Origin: Sthenelais limicola | Taxonomy: Eukaryota > Annelida > Polychaeta > Phyllodocida > Sigalionidae | Length of the DNA: 64,000 nucleotides | Assembly: GCA_942159475.1 (NCBI GenBank) | Contig: OW804096.1 | Location: forward strand, 89,817,784-89,881,783 | Reading direction: 5' to 3' | Shown: one piece after another, positions 44,923-56,786 of the stretch | How positions within the stretch are numbered: position 1 is the stretch's first letter | Layout of the letters: each line of letters begins with the position of its first letter | Notes under the pieces: model-generated | Told to the model about the DNA's origin: nothing | What the model saw: the letters and a program-made list of their open reading frames with translations, nothing else | The model's database searches: none | Position numbers and translations under genes: made by a program

Positions 44923-46009
44923 AGGCAAACGCTACTATCTAGTGGAAAATGAAAATAAATGTCATTTTTCTGAAACTTTGGTATTTGATTCTTGAAGTGT
45001 TTCTGGTCATAAAGATGGAAAAAAATCAATGGGTCGCCGTGCTCATTTTTGAATTGCAGTGCTTCAAAATTTGGTATCTCAAAAGAACCAATAAGGACCA
45101 AAAGGGGGCTCATTTTGCAGTACCTCGACTTGATAGTTCATATTTGCTATTTATATTCACTCAATTTAAGTATAGTTAACAGTTTTGGAGAGAGTATTAT
45201 TTGGCCAATAATTCTATGCCTCTTTTTTCTATTCTGAAAACAACAAATACCTGATGCGAATTTTAAATTAAAAACTCGAAAAAACGCACTATTTTTCACT
45301 ATTTTTATAAAAAACAATTTGTTTTTCTCCCCATCGAAATTAAATGTCATTTTTTGGATACTTTAGTATATGATTCTTGAAGTATGTGTGTTCATAAAAC
45401 TGGAAAAAAAATAATGGGTCGCCGTGCTAGTTTCTGAATTACGGAGCTTTGAAACATGGCTGACAACCCGAAAATCTGCTGCTTTCAAAGTGTTCTATAT
45501 TTCCTAAACGTGTCTATTTCAGACAGCTACAATTTTTTTTTAACGTGATGACATACATTTTTTTTCCTTTATATATTTAGAATATTACCTGCACTATATG
45601 TGTAGAAAATTTTGGGACAGTAGGAGTTTCCGTTTTTGTTTTATTCCCAAAACCGTGAAAGAAAAATGCAGCATTTCCCAATAGACTTGCATAGTAAATG
45701 GGTACAACTGAGAGTACCCACAGCTATCTGTGTTTCCCAAACATGTCTATTTCAAACAACTACAACTTTTTTTTTAACGCGATGACATATATTTTTTTCC
45801 CTTTTTATCTGTAGTATATAACCTGAACTATATGTGTAGAAAATTTTGGGACAGTAGGAGTAGCCATTAATTGTTTGTTTTATTCTATAAAATGTGAAAA
45901 AATGGGCTGTTTCCTCATAGACTGCAATGCTAAAGGAATAGTATGTAAAATGGCCGTATATTTGGTATATGGAAAAGGGGGGCGTGGTAGTGAATAGTAG
46001 CGTTTGCCT
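44923..46009. mobile_element. TTAA-flanked non-autonomous DNA transposon
   Basis: The termini AGGCAAACGCTACTAT and its inverse are bounded by TTAA on both sides (44,919-44,922 and 46,010-46,013), the target duplication of piggyBac- and Kolobok-type elements. Inside are two pairs of diverged direct repeats: about 44,948-45,076 with 45,337-45,467, and about 45,504-45,627 with 45,741-45,863. No transposase ORF. Confidence 0.8.
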
Positions 46010-46228
46010 TTAAGTGGAGGAGTGTATTGGCTTGGCCTGTTTGCTGTGAGTGACAGGGAGGGAGGTATACAGACTGAGTGAGTGAAGCCTGTTGGCTGTG
46101 ATTGACAGGGGGTTGGCTACTATTTTGCTATATTGCTATTATTTTAATTTGAAGATATTAATTTGATTGCCAAAAATGGCTAAAATCACAGGGGGCCTGT
46201 GTCGGTGTAGTAGGAGCTTAGTAGGCCT

Positions 46229-46320
46229 AAGGTGTAGGAGGGAGGGAGGGAGAGAGAGAGGGAGGGAGAGAGAGAGAGAGAGAGAGAGAGGGACAGAGAG
46301 AGAGGGAGAGGAGGAGGAGA
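46229..46320. repeat. Purine (GA/GGA) microsatellite
   Basis: About 90 bases of mixed GA and GGGA repeats, interrupted once by GGACAG. Confidence 0.9.
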
Positions 46321-46519
46321 ATGACTGATATAAGAGGGTTTCACGGAAAAAGAATTTGCACCCCCCCCCACCTATACATCTATCAATTTTCCTTCCCCTC
46401 CCCGACTACCTCCCTTGCTCTCCCTCCCCTATTATTCCCCCCCTCCTTAATAATAATGAGTAATGTCTGGACAGGTACATTCTTTCAAAAAAAGTGTCAA
46501 AAATAAAGTGTCAAAAAAA

Positions 46520-46712
46520 TTGTTGGCCGTAAAAAATGCTGGTTGAAAAAAATTGTTGAAAAAAAACTTGGTCGAAGTAGGTCGAAAAAAAGTTAGTCGA
46601 AAAAAAAGTTGGTCATAAAAAAAGTTAGTCGAAAAAAGTTGGTCGTTAAAAAAAAGTTAGTCGAAAAAAAGTTGGTCGTAAAAAAATTTGGTCGTAAAAA
46701 AGGTCTCCCTCC
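46520..46712. repeat. Minisatellite of TTGGTCGTAAAAAA-type units
   Basis: Tandem units of about 15-20 bases alternate AGTTAGTCGAAAAAA and AGTTGGTCGTAAAAAA. The minus-strand ORF across it (a repeat of TNFF) is an artefact of the repeat. Confidence 0.8.
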
Positions 46713-48161
46713 CCTTTTATCCCCCCCTCCTTCACCTCTCCTCTTCTTCCTCCACTGCTTCGATCCCTTCCTTCTTCCTCCTCCTATTCCTACCTTCCTG
46801 TCCTCATCCTCTTCCCCCCCCCGCCCACACACACACACACTTATACCTCTTCAATAATTCTCTCCCCCAAATTAAGGGGCCCCCGGTCCCCCTAGCTATA
46901 CAATATGAACTTTTCTGGTTTTGTCTCTTCATTTCAAAGCCTATGACACCAACTATTCTCAAATCGGACTATTATTTCAAAAGTTATAGCATTTGAGCTT
47001 GGCTAAATATTGGCTATGTTATTACAAAGCATATATATGCTCCCCGAATGCAACCACTAAGGTCTGTATATTGGCTATGTTGGTATAGGCCTATTCCCGA
47101 ATGCAACCAGAGTCACGCCTATTCCCGAATGCAACCAGAGCGACGGAAACACCCAAAGTAAACCGAAGAAAATAACCCTGGTGCCCTGCCTTTTTACTGG
47201 GTCCGGGCCTCGCTATAACTCCGGCAGTGTTGACACTCAAGCTCTTGCGACCTCTCGCTTGCTGCGATAATGTACGTGCAGAATCTCTGGCTGGGTATAG
47301 CGTTTTCTATATGTTCTAATAATAACCCATATGGGTCAGATTTTCAGAAAATGTACAATTGGCAGCTGTACACATTGAGTAAATTCTGTTAAATTAGGCT
47401 GCAATTTGGTCAATACTTAGTAAATTCGAGTATATTTGGCATTGCATTGAGTTTAGCAATCTGTTTGGTTGTGTTGAACTGTATTTTGAACTTTATTTTC
47501 GTCTGAAATTTGGGTTATTTGAGAAGATTGGTGAAGTTAAATTGTACATTTTCTGGAAATATGACCCATATACAAGAAGAAAAGGATGTAACAAGTGTGA
47601 TCTGACAAGCTACATCCTGTAAGATCTATATCTTTGGATCTGTAGACTGTCATCTGTACATCTGTGTAAACTGATTTCAGTGAGAGGAAATATCTGAGGA
47701 GATCATCAGATAAGTTATGTAACTGAAGTGTAACATCACTGTGAAATGCCTCCTGCTGATTGTGGCCCAGAGTGGAGGAGGCCAGGTTTGGAAGTGAGTG
47801 ATGGTTGCCATGACAACATCCATGTGGAGTCATATTCATGGCAATGAGGGTTAGTGAGATGAGATGAGCAAAGTGATTTAGTTTTGTGATTTAGTTTACA
47901 GTCTAGCTGTAAATGTTACATATTTCTTATACTTTCATAGTGTAGGGTATGATGAGATAGAGGTAGGAGCACAGGTGGTATTTAGGTCTAAATGAGGTTA
48001 AACAAGTTTGGAACTGAAAGAGGCCTGATCTTAAATACTTATGAGCTAGGGGGAGAGTAACCCTGGAGAGGGGGACCTATGGCCTGCATGTTTGCACAGG
48101 TCTGCATGTATACATGGCTGGTGCACCCTTAGACCACCCCTCCCGCTCTACTTTTTTCTCG
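46713..48161. other. Intronic DNA without a gene
   Basis: Contains a CT-rich stretch to about 46,815, a short (CA)n at 46,822-46,840 and a short repeat of TTCCCGAATGCAACCA at 47,044-47,140. No supported exon. Confidence 0.45.
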
Positions 48162-48355
48162 GGCTATCTCGACTTTACGATGGGCTATCTCGGCTTTACG
48201 ATGGGCTATCTCGGCTTTACGATGGGCTATCTCGACTTTACGATGGGCTATCTCGACTTTACGATGGGCTATCCTCCTAGTATTGAAAGATACTGTAGCA
48301 ATTGGCAGTAGTATGCCTAGTATCGAAAGATACTGTAGCAATTGGCAGTAGTATG
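48162..48355. repeat. Two adjacent minisatellites (21-bp x5, then about 40-bp x2)
   Basis: A 21-base unit GGGCTATCTCGGCTTTACGAT (with C/T and G/A variants) is repeated about five times. It is followed by two copies of a unit starting CCTAGTAT and containing GAAAGATACTGTAGCAATTG. The first unit is a multiple of three and leaves frames open, but there is no sign that it is exonic. Confidence 0.85.
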
Positions 48356-48968
48356 TTGTCTTGTTAAAGTAAGTAATGAATATGCAATCTTGTTCTAGTA
48401 CCACATATTTAGTTTATACGTGACGAAGTACATACAAGGTGCAATTTGTTTCTCTTCTCCATCAGTTCTAAACTCTCTCTGATTGTAATGTCTTAACGTT
48501 GTGTGAATTAACGTGTTCGTGTTTTTAAATGCACTTATCATCGTGACAAAGTTTAGTTTATTTTTTTTTCATTTAAGGCAAAGCAAGGGTAATCTCGGAA
48601 TGCATAAAAGTGGAAATCAATGTACTGAAACCGATGTTTTCATATTGTTTAAAAATCTGATAACACTGTGATTTAATAATAGGATTTTGATATCTGAAAT
48701 GAAATTATTTTATTTTACCAATACAATACATATTGAATCTATTCACAAAGTTTGATTTTTGTTGTTAATGCGTCTACAATGCTAATTACCTACACGAACA
48801 GTGTAAGTCCTTCATGCTTGTCATGGATGTCTTCTGTACTGGTGTGTATGTATATAATCTTATTCTTCAATTTATCCAAGTATTGGTTGTAATGACATTT
48901 GCACTATTTGTGTGAAGCAAAGTTTCTTTATAATGTCAATAGTGTGTTCTAATGTTTGCATTTTATAG

Positions 48969-49105
48969 GCCCTCAGATGCTTCAAAGAGACAACTGTCCC
49001 AAACGCATAGACCTTCGGAGGAGTTATTAGCAAGTGTATCGTTCGATGATGAGGAAAATGACCCTTCTAAGAAACCTAATCAGCCTAGTCAGACGTACAC
49101 TTCAG
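48969..49105 (+). CDS. Coiled-coil gene, exon
   Basis: It follows a TTTTATAG acceptor, entered in phase 2, and encodes PSDASKRQLSQTHRPSEELL, then SVSFDDEENDPSKKP. An acidic and Ser-rich stretch with no domain. Donor GTACAG, phase 1. Confidence 0.8.
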
Positions 49106-49540
49106 GTACAGTTAGTTTTCTTCTTTTAAACCTCCCCAAACCAAACCAAACCAAACCATTGTAAAGTATCCAGGCTTTTAGCGACATTGGCCAGTGCTTC
49201 TCAATTATGGGGTTGATTTCTTGGACCACCTCTTCCTGAATTTCTCATTTTAGTTAGCTGAGGTGGAATACTGAGTTTTTGCAATAGTTTGAGGGGCCCT
49301 CGTTTCGAATCTGTTAAGTTGATAAACGGTCACGCAGGGCTACTCTATATTTCATCCCGAATGTCCATGTAAAATTGGAAGCCCAGGGGATTCCACTTTT
49401 GCAGTTTGGAAGTAAACAATATCATTATTTTGAACCTGAGCATGGTTTTTTATTCATGAACATAATCAAACGATAGTGCTTGGTAATGTGTGTTTCGTTT
49501 ACGCTCCTAATTCCACATTGACATAAATGTCCTTTTATAG

Positions 49541-49645
49541 GTTTGAGGAGGACCGGTACACCTGGGAATAATAGTCTGACTGGTAGTGTGAACGGCCTCT
49601 CGGCTCAGTCCTACCTAAGTGGTGCTGGGTCGAAAACCAGAAACG
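49541..49645 (+). CDS. Coiled-coil gene, exon
   Basis: Phase-1 entry after CCTTTTATAG. It encodes GLRRTGTPGNNSLTGSVNG and ends KTRN before GTGAGC (phase 1). Low complexity. Confidence 0.8.
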
Positions 49646-50664
49646 GTGAGCATACAACTTCCAAATAATATTCATCAACAAACCTGTTATGTAATTTGGC
49701 AGTTCCTAAAGTACCAACAGAATTTAAAACTAATTTCTGTAATTTAAAAGCTAAATCTCGCCGTTGTTGTCTTAGTTAATGCCTACACGTTTTACAAATA
49801 CCCGCGATATCATAAAGGTAAATGGATTATTCTACCTTGTCTCAGACACATGCACATGATTGGTATGTTATAATAGAATGAATTTATTTGACAAAAATAA
49901 CATTATAAAGGAGCACTGTTCCCACATCAATGGCAACCCCTTTTATGTATTACTGACATGTCCTGTACAATCCTATCCATAAACATTTACATTATAATTT
50001 CTACAATCTTCTATATTGCCTACATTTTCCTTGCCTGACTTTATCATGGATAGTACCTGCTTAGCAATTTGGTCCGATTGACGAGTGGCAGCGAGTTTAC
50101 AACGTTGATTAATTGCAATTTGCACTCAAACTGACATCAACTAGTTATATTTAAAGTTATGACTGATTTCTTTAAATACATATTCATATGTATGTATTTA
50201 AAAGTAACTGTTGACGTTTGAGCAGTTAATGAGTGGAGCCTTTTTAAGTTAATTTAAATCATAATTCAAAATCCTGTTTACCTTAATACAATACGCGGGA
50301 GTCTCATGGTTGTGAGGTATGTTATTTCCAGTCTAAAATCTTGCGCACGGTCATTATGCTTGGCTTCACTCTTTCGCAGATAATTGTGTCTAATACTTTA
50401 AAATAACAAATCCATTATTGACTACCACAGTAGCAAGGAATGTATAAAAGTGTTCCATGACATTGCAGCTACTGTAAATTTTATACGTTGTTCTATCTTT
50501 ATAACCCATCTCCTTTGCTTCAACACTTCTCTCTTTTTCCAACTACACTAGGCACCCTAGGAGATTTTCCTAATTTGAATTCATCACCCATTTTAGCGAC
50601 AGTTGTTCTATAGGTTGGCGAATCCTGCTTTGGATATATTATATCATTAATTTATTTCTTACAG

Positions 50665-50910
50665 ATTGCAATGACAGTGATTGTCACGATGATCTTGGCA
50701 CTTCCTTGAATATGGATCTTGAAAGTATTGATTCTCAATCAGTTGTTTCTGGCAAAGATGTAGCGCCACAAGATGAGCTAGATCTTCTTGCTCCATGTAA
50801 TACCGGTTACTCTGTACCAGATCTTACGTCGGGGCTGGTGTCCACTCCATCAAGACATTCTGCTGCTTCCTCCACATCTGCTAAGTTTTACCAGCCACGA
50901 AGAGATTATA
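50665..50910 (+). CDS. Coiled-coil gene, exon with duplicated donor
   Basis: Encodes DCNDSDCHDDLGTSLNMD and a Ser-rich tail ending FYQPRRDY. The end at 50,910 (A/GTGTAAG) keeps the frame with the next exon at 51,125. The 17-base donor sequence TTATAGTGTAAGCTCTA is repeated 19 bases downstream, offering a second donor. Confidence 0.78.
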
Positions 50911-51124
50911 GTGTAAGCTCTATGTTATAGTGTAAGCTCTAATTGTGTACACGAATGTTTATGTTATTTTATCACAGCTTCACGACTTGACCTGACCTGA
51001 CCTGACCTGGCCTCCCTTCAATATCCCGACCCCAAATCATCCAGTATTTTTGTTCTATATTCCTGTTTAACTACTGGTAACAGTCGTAAAGAAATAATTC
51101 CCATTTCCATTTTCGCATTCCCAG

Positions 51125-54100
51125 ACAGTCCTCCCCCAACCAATGAACCCCCCTCGGAACCCCCCAGTCAGAACAAGCTTGACGATAACCTTCCTGCGAT
51201 GGAAGACAGCACTTTATCCTCTTCCTCCACCTCTGAAAATTCCAAGATCATTGAAACCCAAGTCTTTTCATCTGGACATCTTCCAAGTGAGAGTATGTGC
51301 AAGAGAGACCATGATATTGCTGAGATCGAGTTGCCTCGTGACGTTGTTACGATTTCTGAAGCAGTTGTCAATGCTAAACCTGGAACCAATTCTCTGAACG
51401 ATCCCCAACCTTCGCGATCTGAGTTACAAGGCGGTATATCCCAACCCGATAGAGAAAGAGAGAACAATGGCCTACCAACACTTCCATCCCACCAAGGTTC
51501 TGTCCACTCCGAGTATGAAAAGCAAAGTGTCTCCAGTGTTGGGGTAACTATCTCTGGTTCCCAATCCGATAGAGAAGAGGAAGGAGAGAACAATGTTTTA
51601 CCAACAGTTCCATCTCATCAAAGTTCTACCCACTCTGAGTACAAAAATGGAAAGGCCTCTGGTATTGGGTTAACAAACTCAAATGACAGCCAGCTTTCTG
51701 GGCTTAGGGCTAAGTCCATATCTGAGAGAGAAGGAGACAATACGTTTTTATCAACAGTTCCATCCCATCAAAGTTCAGTCCATTCCAAGTATCAAAAGCA
51801 AAGTGCCTCCAATGTCGGGGTAACTATCCCAAGTGACAGCCAGGTTTCTGAGCCTGAACTCAGGTCTCCACCTAGTTCCCATCTGAATGAACCAGCGTCA
51901 ATACATGGTGTGCAGCATGACCAAGTTGCAAAAGCTGTGCAGTCCAAACCAGAAGCCGACCATGTTGACTATGAAGAACCAAATGAGTCTGATGTCATAA
52001 TCGAGGGGTCTTATACAGAGGAGCTCGATCCGGATATCAAAGAAGGCTCCAGAGAAGATGTCCTCTTCACTGTGCTCACTGCCGTACAACCTGATGATCC
52101 AAGCGCGGATTCATTCACAGATCGTCAGTCTGTGTCCTCCTCCACTGCTGAATTACTTCAAGTCATCAACTCAAAGGAAATGGAGTTTGATGCAGACGAA
52201 TTCACCGCCACATCTACTCAAGACGGGCGAACCCTTGATATGAAGTATATGACCCACGGCAGAGCAGATTCTTTTTATTCACAGACGTCAGAGGAAGAGC
52301 TGAGGTCTTATATGTTTTCACCTCCACCTGGTGGTCGTAGAATGTCGAGTGACAAGAGTTCTCCCTCAAACTCCACGCGTCCGTCCATCCTGAAACAAAG
52401 AACAAGTTTCCCTGACATGACAAATGAGAATATGCAGAGGCGAGAAACTAATCAGAGCAGCTCCAAAGTCAAGTTCCAGGATGAGATCCAAACAAGCTAC
52501 ATAAGACAGTCAGAACCAACTGTAACGAACAGCCTCAGCTGGAAAACTCAGAATGGAGAACAACTCAGTCTTGAGCTTCCTCACTTCACAACTGACTGCC
52601 CGTCTCACCTGTCGGATGCCACCGAAAGTTCCAACGCAGGTTCTGTTCACGTGAATGAAGAGGACCCCAAATATGTGTCTTCATCTAAACTCAGACATGA
52701 AGCGCCTAAAAGGGGTAGATTCGACCTAGAGTCCTCATCTCTTCCAGCGTACCTCCAGAAGGACGGAACGGTCGACCTACCAAGTCATAAATCCACTTCG
52801 GGTATCGCAGAGAAAGATGTCAAAACTTTTGTTGAAGAGGTAATACGTATCACCCGTTTCAGCCCAGATGGACTGTCGAAACCCCCATTTGCCATGAAGA
52901 ACGGTAAACCTGTCACACCTTCAAAGCTCTATGCAAAGATTGAGGATCGGCGGAATGCTGAGGAACAGTGTATTGAATCTTCTAGTCCCTCGTATACCAC
53001 TCCTTCGGAGCTTCTGGTAAAGCATGAAGCTGAACTTTCTGGAGAAACCGGGAAAATAAGTGCTCAGGCTGAAGACACTCTTCTAAAGGCCGCCTCGGCT
53101 CTTCTTTCTAACTTTGAAAGCGGTTGTGAGAGCGATTGGGAATCGAAAAGCTCGCTTCAACGATTACTTCAAGATGTAAAGTTGTTGGCAGATGACCTCC
53201 CGGGTACCGCCTCAACTCCGATTTACACTTCAGCCTCAGTGTTGCTTGAGAAACTGGACAACAGAATGAAATATAAGGAGAGTCCCTCCCTCACTGCTAC
53301 CTACCTGGAGTATCTTAATTCCTTTGAGCCCCTTTCCTCGGCTGATAAAGATCTTACATCATCTGAGCAGCCTAAAGGTGGTGACTCCCTACGGCTGCTT
53401 ATTGCAAAGACCCCTCATTCTACGCCTGTCTTCAAGAGTAATGAGTCAACCACAGACAATGCTGAACTGCGCACGATGAGAAAATTCCTTACTGATGTTA
53501 ACATGAATAAAAGGTCTTGTGAAGACTCGTCCAATTCTGGCGATCTACCCCGTTCTCCTCATCATGGGAACTGGGATAGAATATGGTCATGGCGTTCCCT
53601 CAACGATGGTAAGGAGACGATGGAAACAAGTAAAGAGGCCTTGTTTGGTAGCTTCTCTTCTGCTTATCCTGATGACACAGACGTTTCTGCTTGGTCAAGT
53701 AAAGCTTCCAATATTTTGTCTTCAGTAGAAATGTCTAAAGTGAACGGAAAATTGGACGATACCAATATTGACGCCCAGCCATTAGATCAACCCGTGTCTA
53801 AGTCATTGGGTACTGCTGAAGGATATAAACCCACCTATTGTCCGAAAGAGCAGTCTACATTCTCCAAATTCCAACACCACATGTCTGGTGTAGAGAAACT
53901 CCCCAGACCAAAAGATAAGACTAGAAATCAAGTCCTTGTCAATCAGGCTATCGTCGATATGGTCAATGCTGTCTCCCTATACGAGCACCATATGTCTGGA
54001 AGGGGTTCTCAAAAGGATAATTCCGCCAAGAAAGACTCCCTTCCTGTGTCTGATATTAAGGTCCAAAATACTCCTCCTGATACCGAAAATGCCCACCCGA

Positions 54101-54630
54101 TTTTTTCTCCTGATAGCGACCCTCCGTCAGAATCCACTGATCTCCAATCCCACTCCTCAGAGCCCATGAAACCAGCCACTAGCACTGAGTTGATCATAAA
54201 TTGTATCAATGGTCGGTTGTCAAAAATGAAAGCTGCTGATGACAAACGTTCTTCTGATATTATCACTGAAGCTAAAGATAATTTGACTATCTATAATACT
54301 TATGGCAATACTACCCGCGATCCCCACCAAGGTTTTCAATCATCTTATGACAGCTCAATTTCAAGAATAATCAATCAGTATGTCCACCCATTGAATGACT
54401 CTTGTAAGAGAGACATAACTCATGGCCAGTCGAACAGCCCTGGTACCTCAGACGGAGGACCTAATGTAATTTATAAGGGGACTCCTGGAGAGGAGCCTTG
54501 TTCTGAGGTTCGTCATCACACACTTGATAGTTTGCCAATGCGCCTCTACTATGGACCTGTTCCTTGTATTCCACAGAAAACTGGTGCTAGCCTTTCTCCC
54601 TCCAGGATAAGCTCTCCTGACCCTGCTACG
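51125..54630 (+). CDS. Coiled-coil gene, giant 3.5-kb exon encoding a disordered Ser-rich region
   Basis: An open frame of about 1,168 codons between a CATTCCCAG acceptor and a GTGAGA donor (phase 0). The composition is Ser, Glu, Asp, Pro and Lys-rich with few hydrophobics, so mostly disordered. Residues coded by about 51,440-51,870 form three imperfect repeats of about 45-50 residues sharing LPTVPSHQSS, HSEY and GVTI. Many SP/TP sites suggest phosphorylation. There is no enzymatic domain. Scattered short helices (LLKAASALLSNFESG, LQRLLQDVKLLADDL) may be binding motifs. I do not recognise the family. The layout (long disordered region, then coiled coil) resembles centrosome or cytoskeleton proteins such as AKNA, but this is only a suggestion. 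Confidence 0.88.
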
Positions 54631-54928
54631 GTGAGAATCATTCATGTTTCATTTTATTATTAATTTGTTTGTATCGATAACGTAATAATGGTAACCTGGC
54701 CATATCTGACTAGGGAGGTATCGGGAGCATTGTTTATGTTGGGTTGGGTCTCTCGGAAGCTGGGAAACTTGCTCATAACTAAATTCACAAAGTTTCCAGT
54801 ACTCTCATAAAATGTTCTGTTCATGGAATATTTGTCGTTACCCGCTGTACCTTATGTATTGCCTTGTACGGTGGAGTTTAAATGTTGCTTAGAAAGTTGA
54901 GACTATATCTCCTTATGTTTCTCTTTAG

Positions 54929-54991
54929 GTCATAGCAGGTAAAACTCGGAAAATGGGAACTGGGGACGTAAGCAAATTTCTCATTGAAAAG
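54929..54991 (+). CDS. Coiled-coil gene, short exon
   Basis: 63 bases, phase 0 to phase 0, between CTCTTTAG and GTAAGTG. It encodes VIAGKTRKMGTGDVSKFLIE plus K, a basic lead-in to the coiled coil. Confidence 0.82.
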
Positions 54992-55871
54992 GTAAGTGTA
55001 TTTTTAATATCCCTCACTTGCATCATTGGCATTTACAATCGTACTCCAGTAATACAATCCAATAAAACCAATGAACACAATTTACAGTCTAAACGTGAAG
55101 AACTTAGTGAACTGGTATTAATGAAAACACAGCACATACTACACTATTATCAAGCATTCCCCAGCATATACTTTGATACCAATTTTGATAGTGTATATCT
55201 GACGCAAAGCTATCTTGTTTTGCTAGTCCTCTGTTTTGGATTTGGCCATAGGCCAACGTTGGTGGTATCGCTCTGCGATCTACCGATACTCACCACGGAG
55301 GATGCTTTTGAAGGTATCAGCTACCTACTAGTATTTCGTATACCTGGTGTTTATAGCAGAGTTTTATCTTCATTCGAGTACAAACTCTTTATACTGGATT
55401 CATCGCACTGACTATTTTTTAGAGTTCAAGTGGTTTTTTTTGCAATTGTTTGTAATCGGTGTAGGTGATATCAGCTATAGATATACAATAGAACATACAA
55501 ATTTATATGTATTAGAGCTTTAGTTTTATTTCAGTTTAAATTAGATATTTAATGCTATGTGTTGTACACAGACAGGTGTTGGACTATTTTACATCAGGTA
55601 CTGAAGCTCCCATTACCACTCATTTACTGCATTGCCAAGTCTCCATCACATTTCTATAATCAAAATATACTTTGAATCTCTCATCGCTTCTCTTCATGTC
55701 GGATTCACTTATCCGCCAGTATTTTATTCAATAACCTTTCAATCTCTGGTCCAATCGATGTTTTCAAGCCTATAGATTCTTCTTAATTTTCTTAATTCTG
55801 TAATATTAAATGTTCACTAAAGAGCAATGTTTTCCTTACATGAATGTAAACGTGGTTGTTGATATTTGTAG

Positions 55872-55968
55872 GAGGTGATAGAAAGCCAGTTGAGAAGGCT
55901 CCAAGTGGAGAATTCATCCCTGCAGACCGAGAATAAACTGCTGAAGGAAAAGTTCAATCGGGGACAAG
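55872..55968 (+). CDS. Coiled-coil gene, first coiled-coil exon
   Basis: It starts after TTTGTAG in phase 0 and encodes EVIESQLRRLQVENSSLQTE and NKLLKEKF, clear heptads with Leu at a/d positions. Ends in phase 1 at GTATAG. Confidence 0.85.
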
Positions 55969-56233
55969 GTATAGACGATATAGAATATTAACATAAAAGT
56001 GTTCTAATTCAATCTTCTTTTATTCAGAGTTTTTGTAAGAATATTTTGAAATTTCTTTTTATTCATTTGTCTCCATATCCATACATTTACGGCGATGGTG
56101 GATATGATTTACACTTTAATTCATTCGCTGTCAAAAGAAATCGTGAATATGTACTTGCTTTACTAGGAAATGAAAATCCTTCTCCGAAATCACATGAAGC
56201 AGTTTCCGATATGTTATGTTTATCTTACAAAAG

Positions 56234-56421
56234 CTCGGATAGCGCAGTTGGAAAGCCAGATACGCAGCACCCAGCAGGAGGCTATGAACATGAACGATGA
56301 GATAAGTGACAAAATGTCTCAGTACAAGCGATTCGCGCGTGACAGAACAGAGAAAGACCTGCTCTATTACCAGGAGAGGGTGACTGAACTTACCCAGGAA
56401 GTTGAACTTATAAAAAACAGG
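56234..56421 (+). CDS. Coiled-coil gene, second coiled-coil exon
   Basis: It enters by a split Ala codon after CTTACAAAAG, and encodes ARIAQLESQIRSTQQEAMNM, then about 43 more heptad residues ending VELIKNR. Donor GTATGT, phase 0. The gene must continue beyond the DIRS element; no later exon is seen to 64,000. Confidence 0.83.
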
Positions 56422-56786
56422 GTATGTCCAGATTTTTTTTAGCTGATTGCCCTCTACATAAGATTCAAAACAATAGGATTGCCAGCTTTTGAAGTTTATT
56501 TATGTCTCGTCCTATCACGTTAGTGGTACGAGACTCCATGAGATCACGCATGCGCAGCATCACGTCAGTCTACGCGCGCTCCAAAGTCGCTGCAAGTCAC
56601 GTAGTTCACAGGTTGTGTAAGTATTATTTACTTTTATTCAATTTGAGAGCTTTTTGGCTCTCTAGTTATGTTGAGGAGTTGGTCTGGATCGTTGATCGCC
56701 ATTTCTCCTCTTTTCCTATTTCAAACAGCCACCTTCGGGTCGAGATATGACTGTTTATGTTCTTTCGATATATTTTTCAGAACTCG

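Noticed and set aside
46593..46838. ORF with TNFFSTNFF repeats
   Set aside because: Translation of the GTCGAAAAAA minisatellite.
48092..48404. ORFs with repeated GLSRLYD, GYLDFTM or HRKVEIA
   Set aside because: All three frames stay open because the tandem unit is 21 bases; there are no flanking splice signals that join the host gene.
54953..55411. 152-codon ORF starting in the short exon
   Set aside because: Only 54,929-54,991 is exonic; the rest reads through a good GTAAGT donor into intron.
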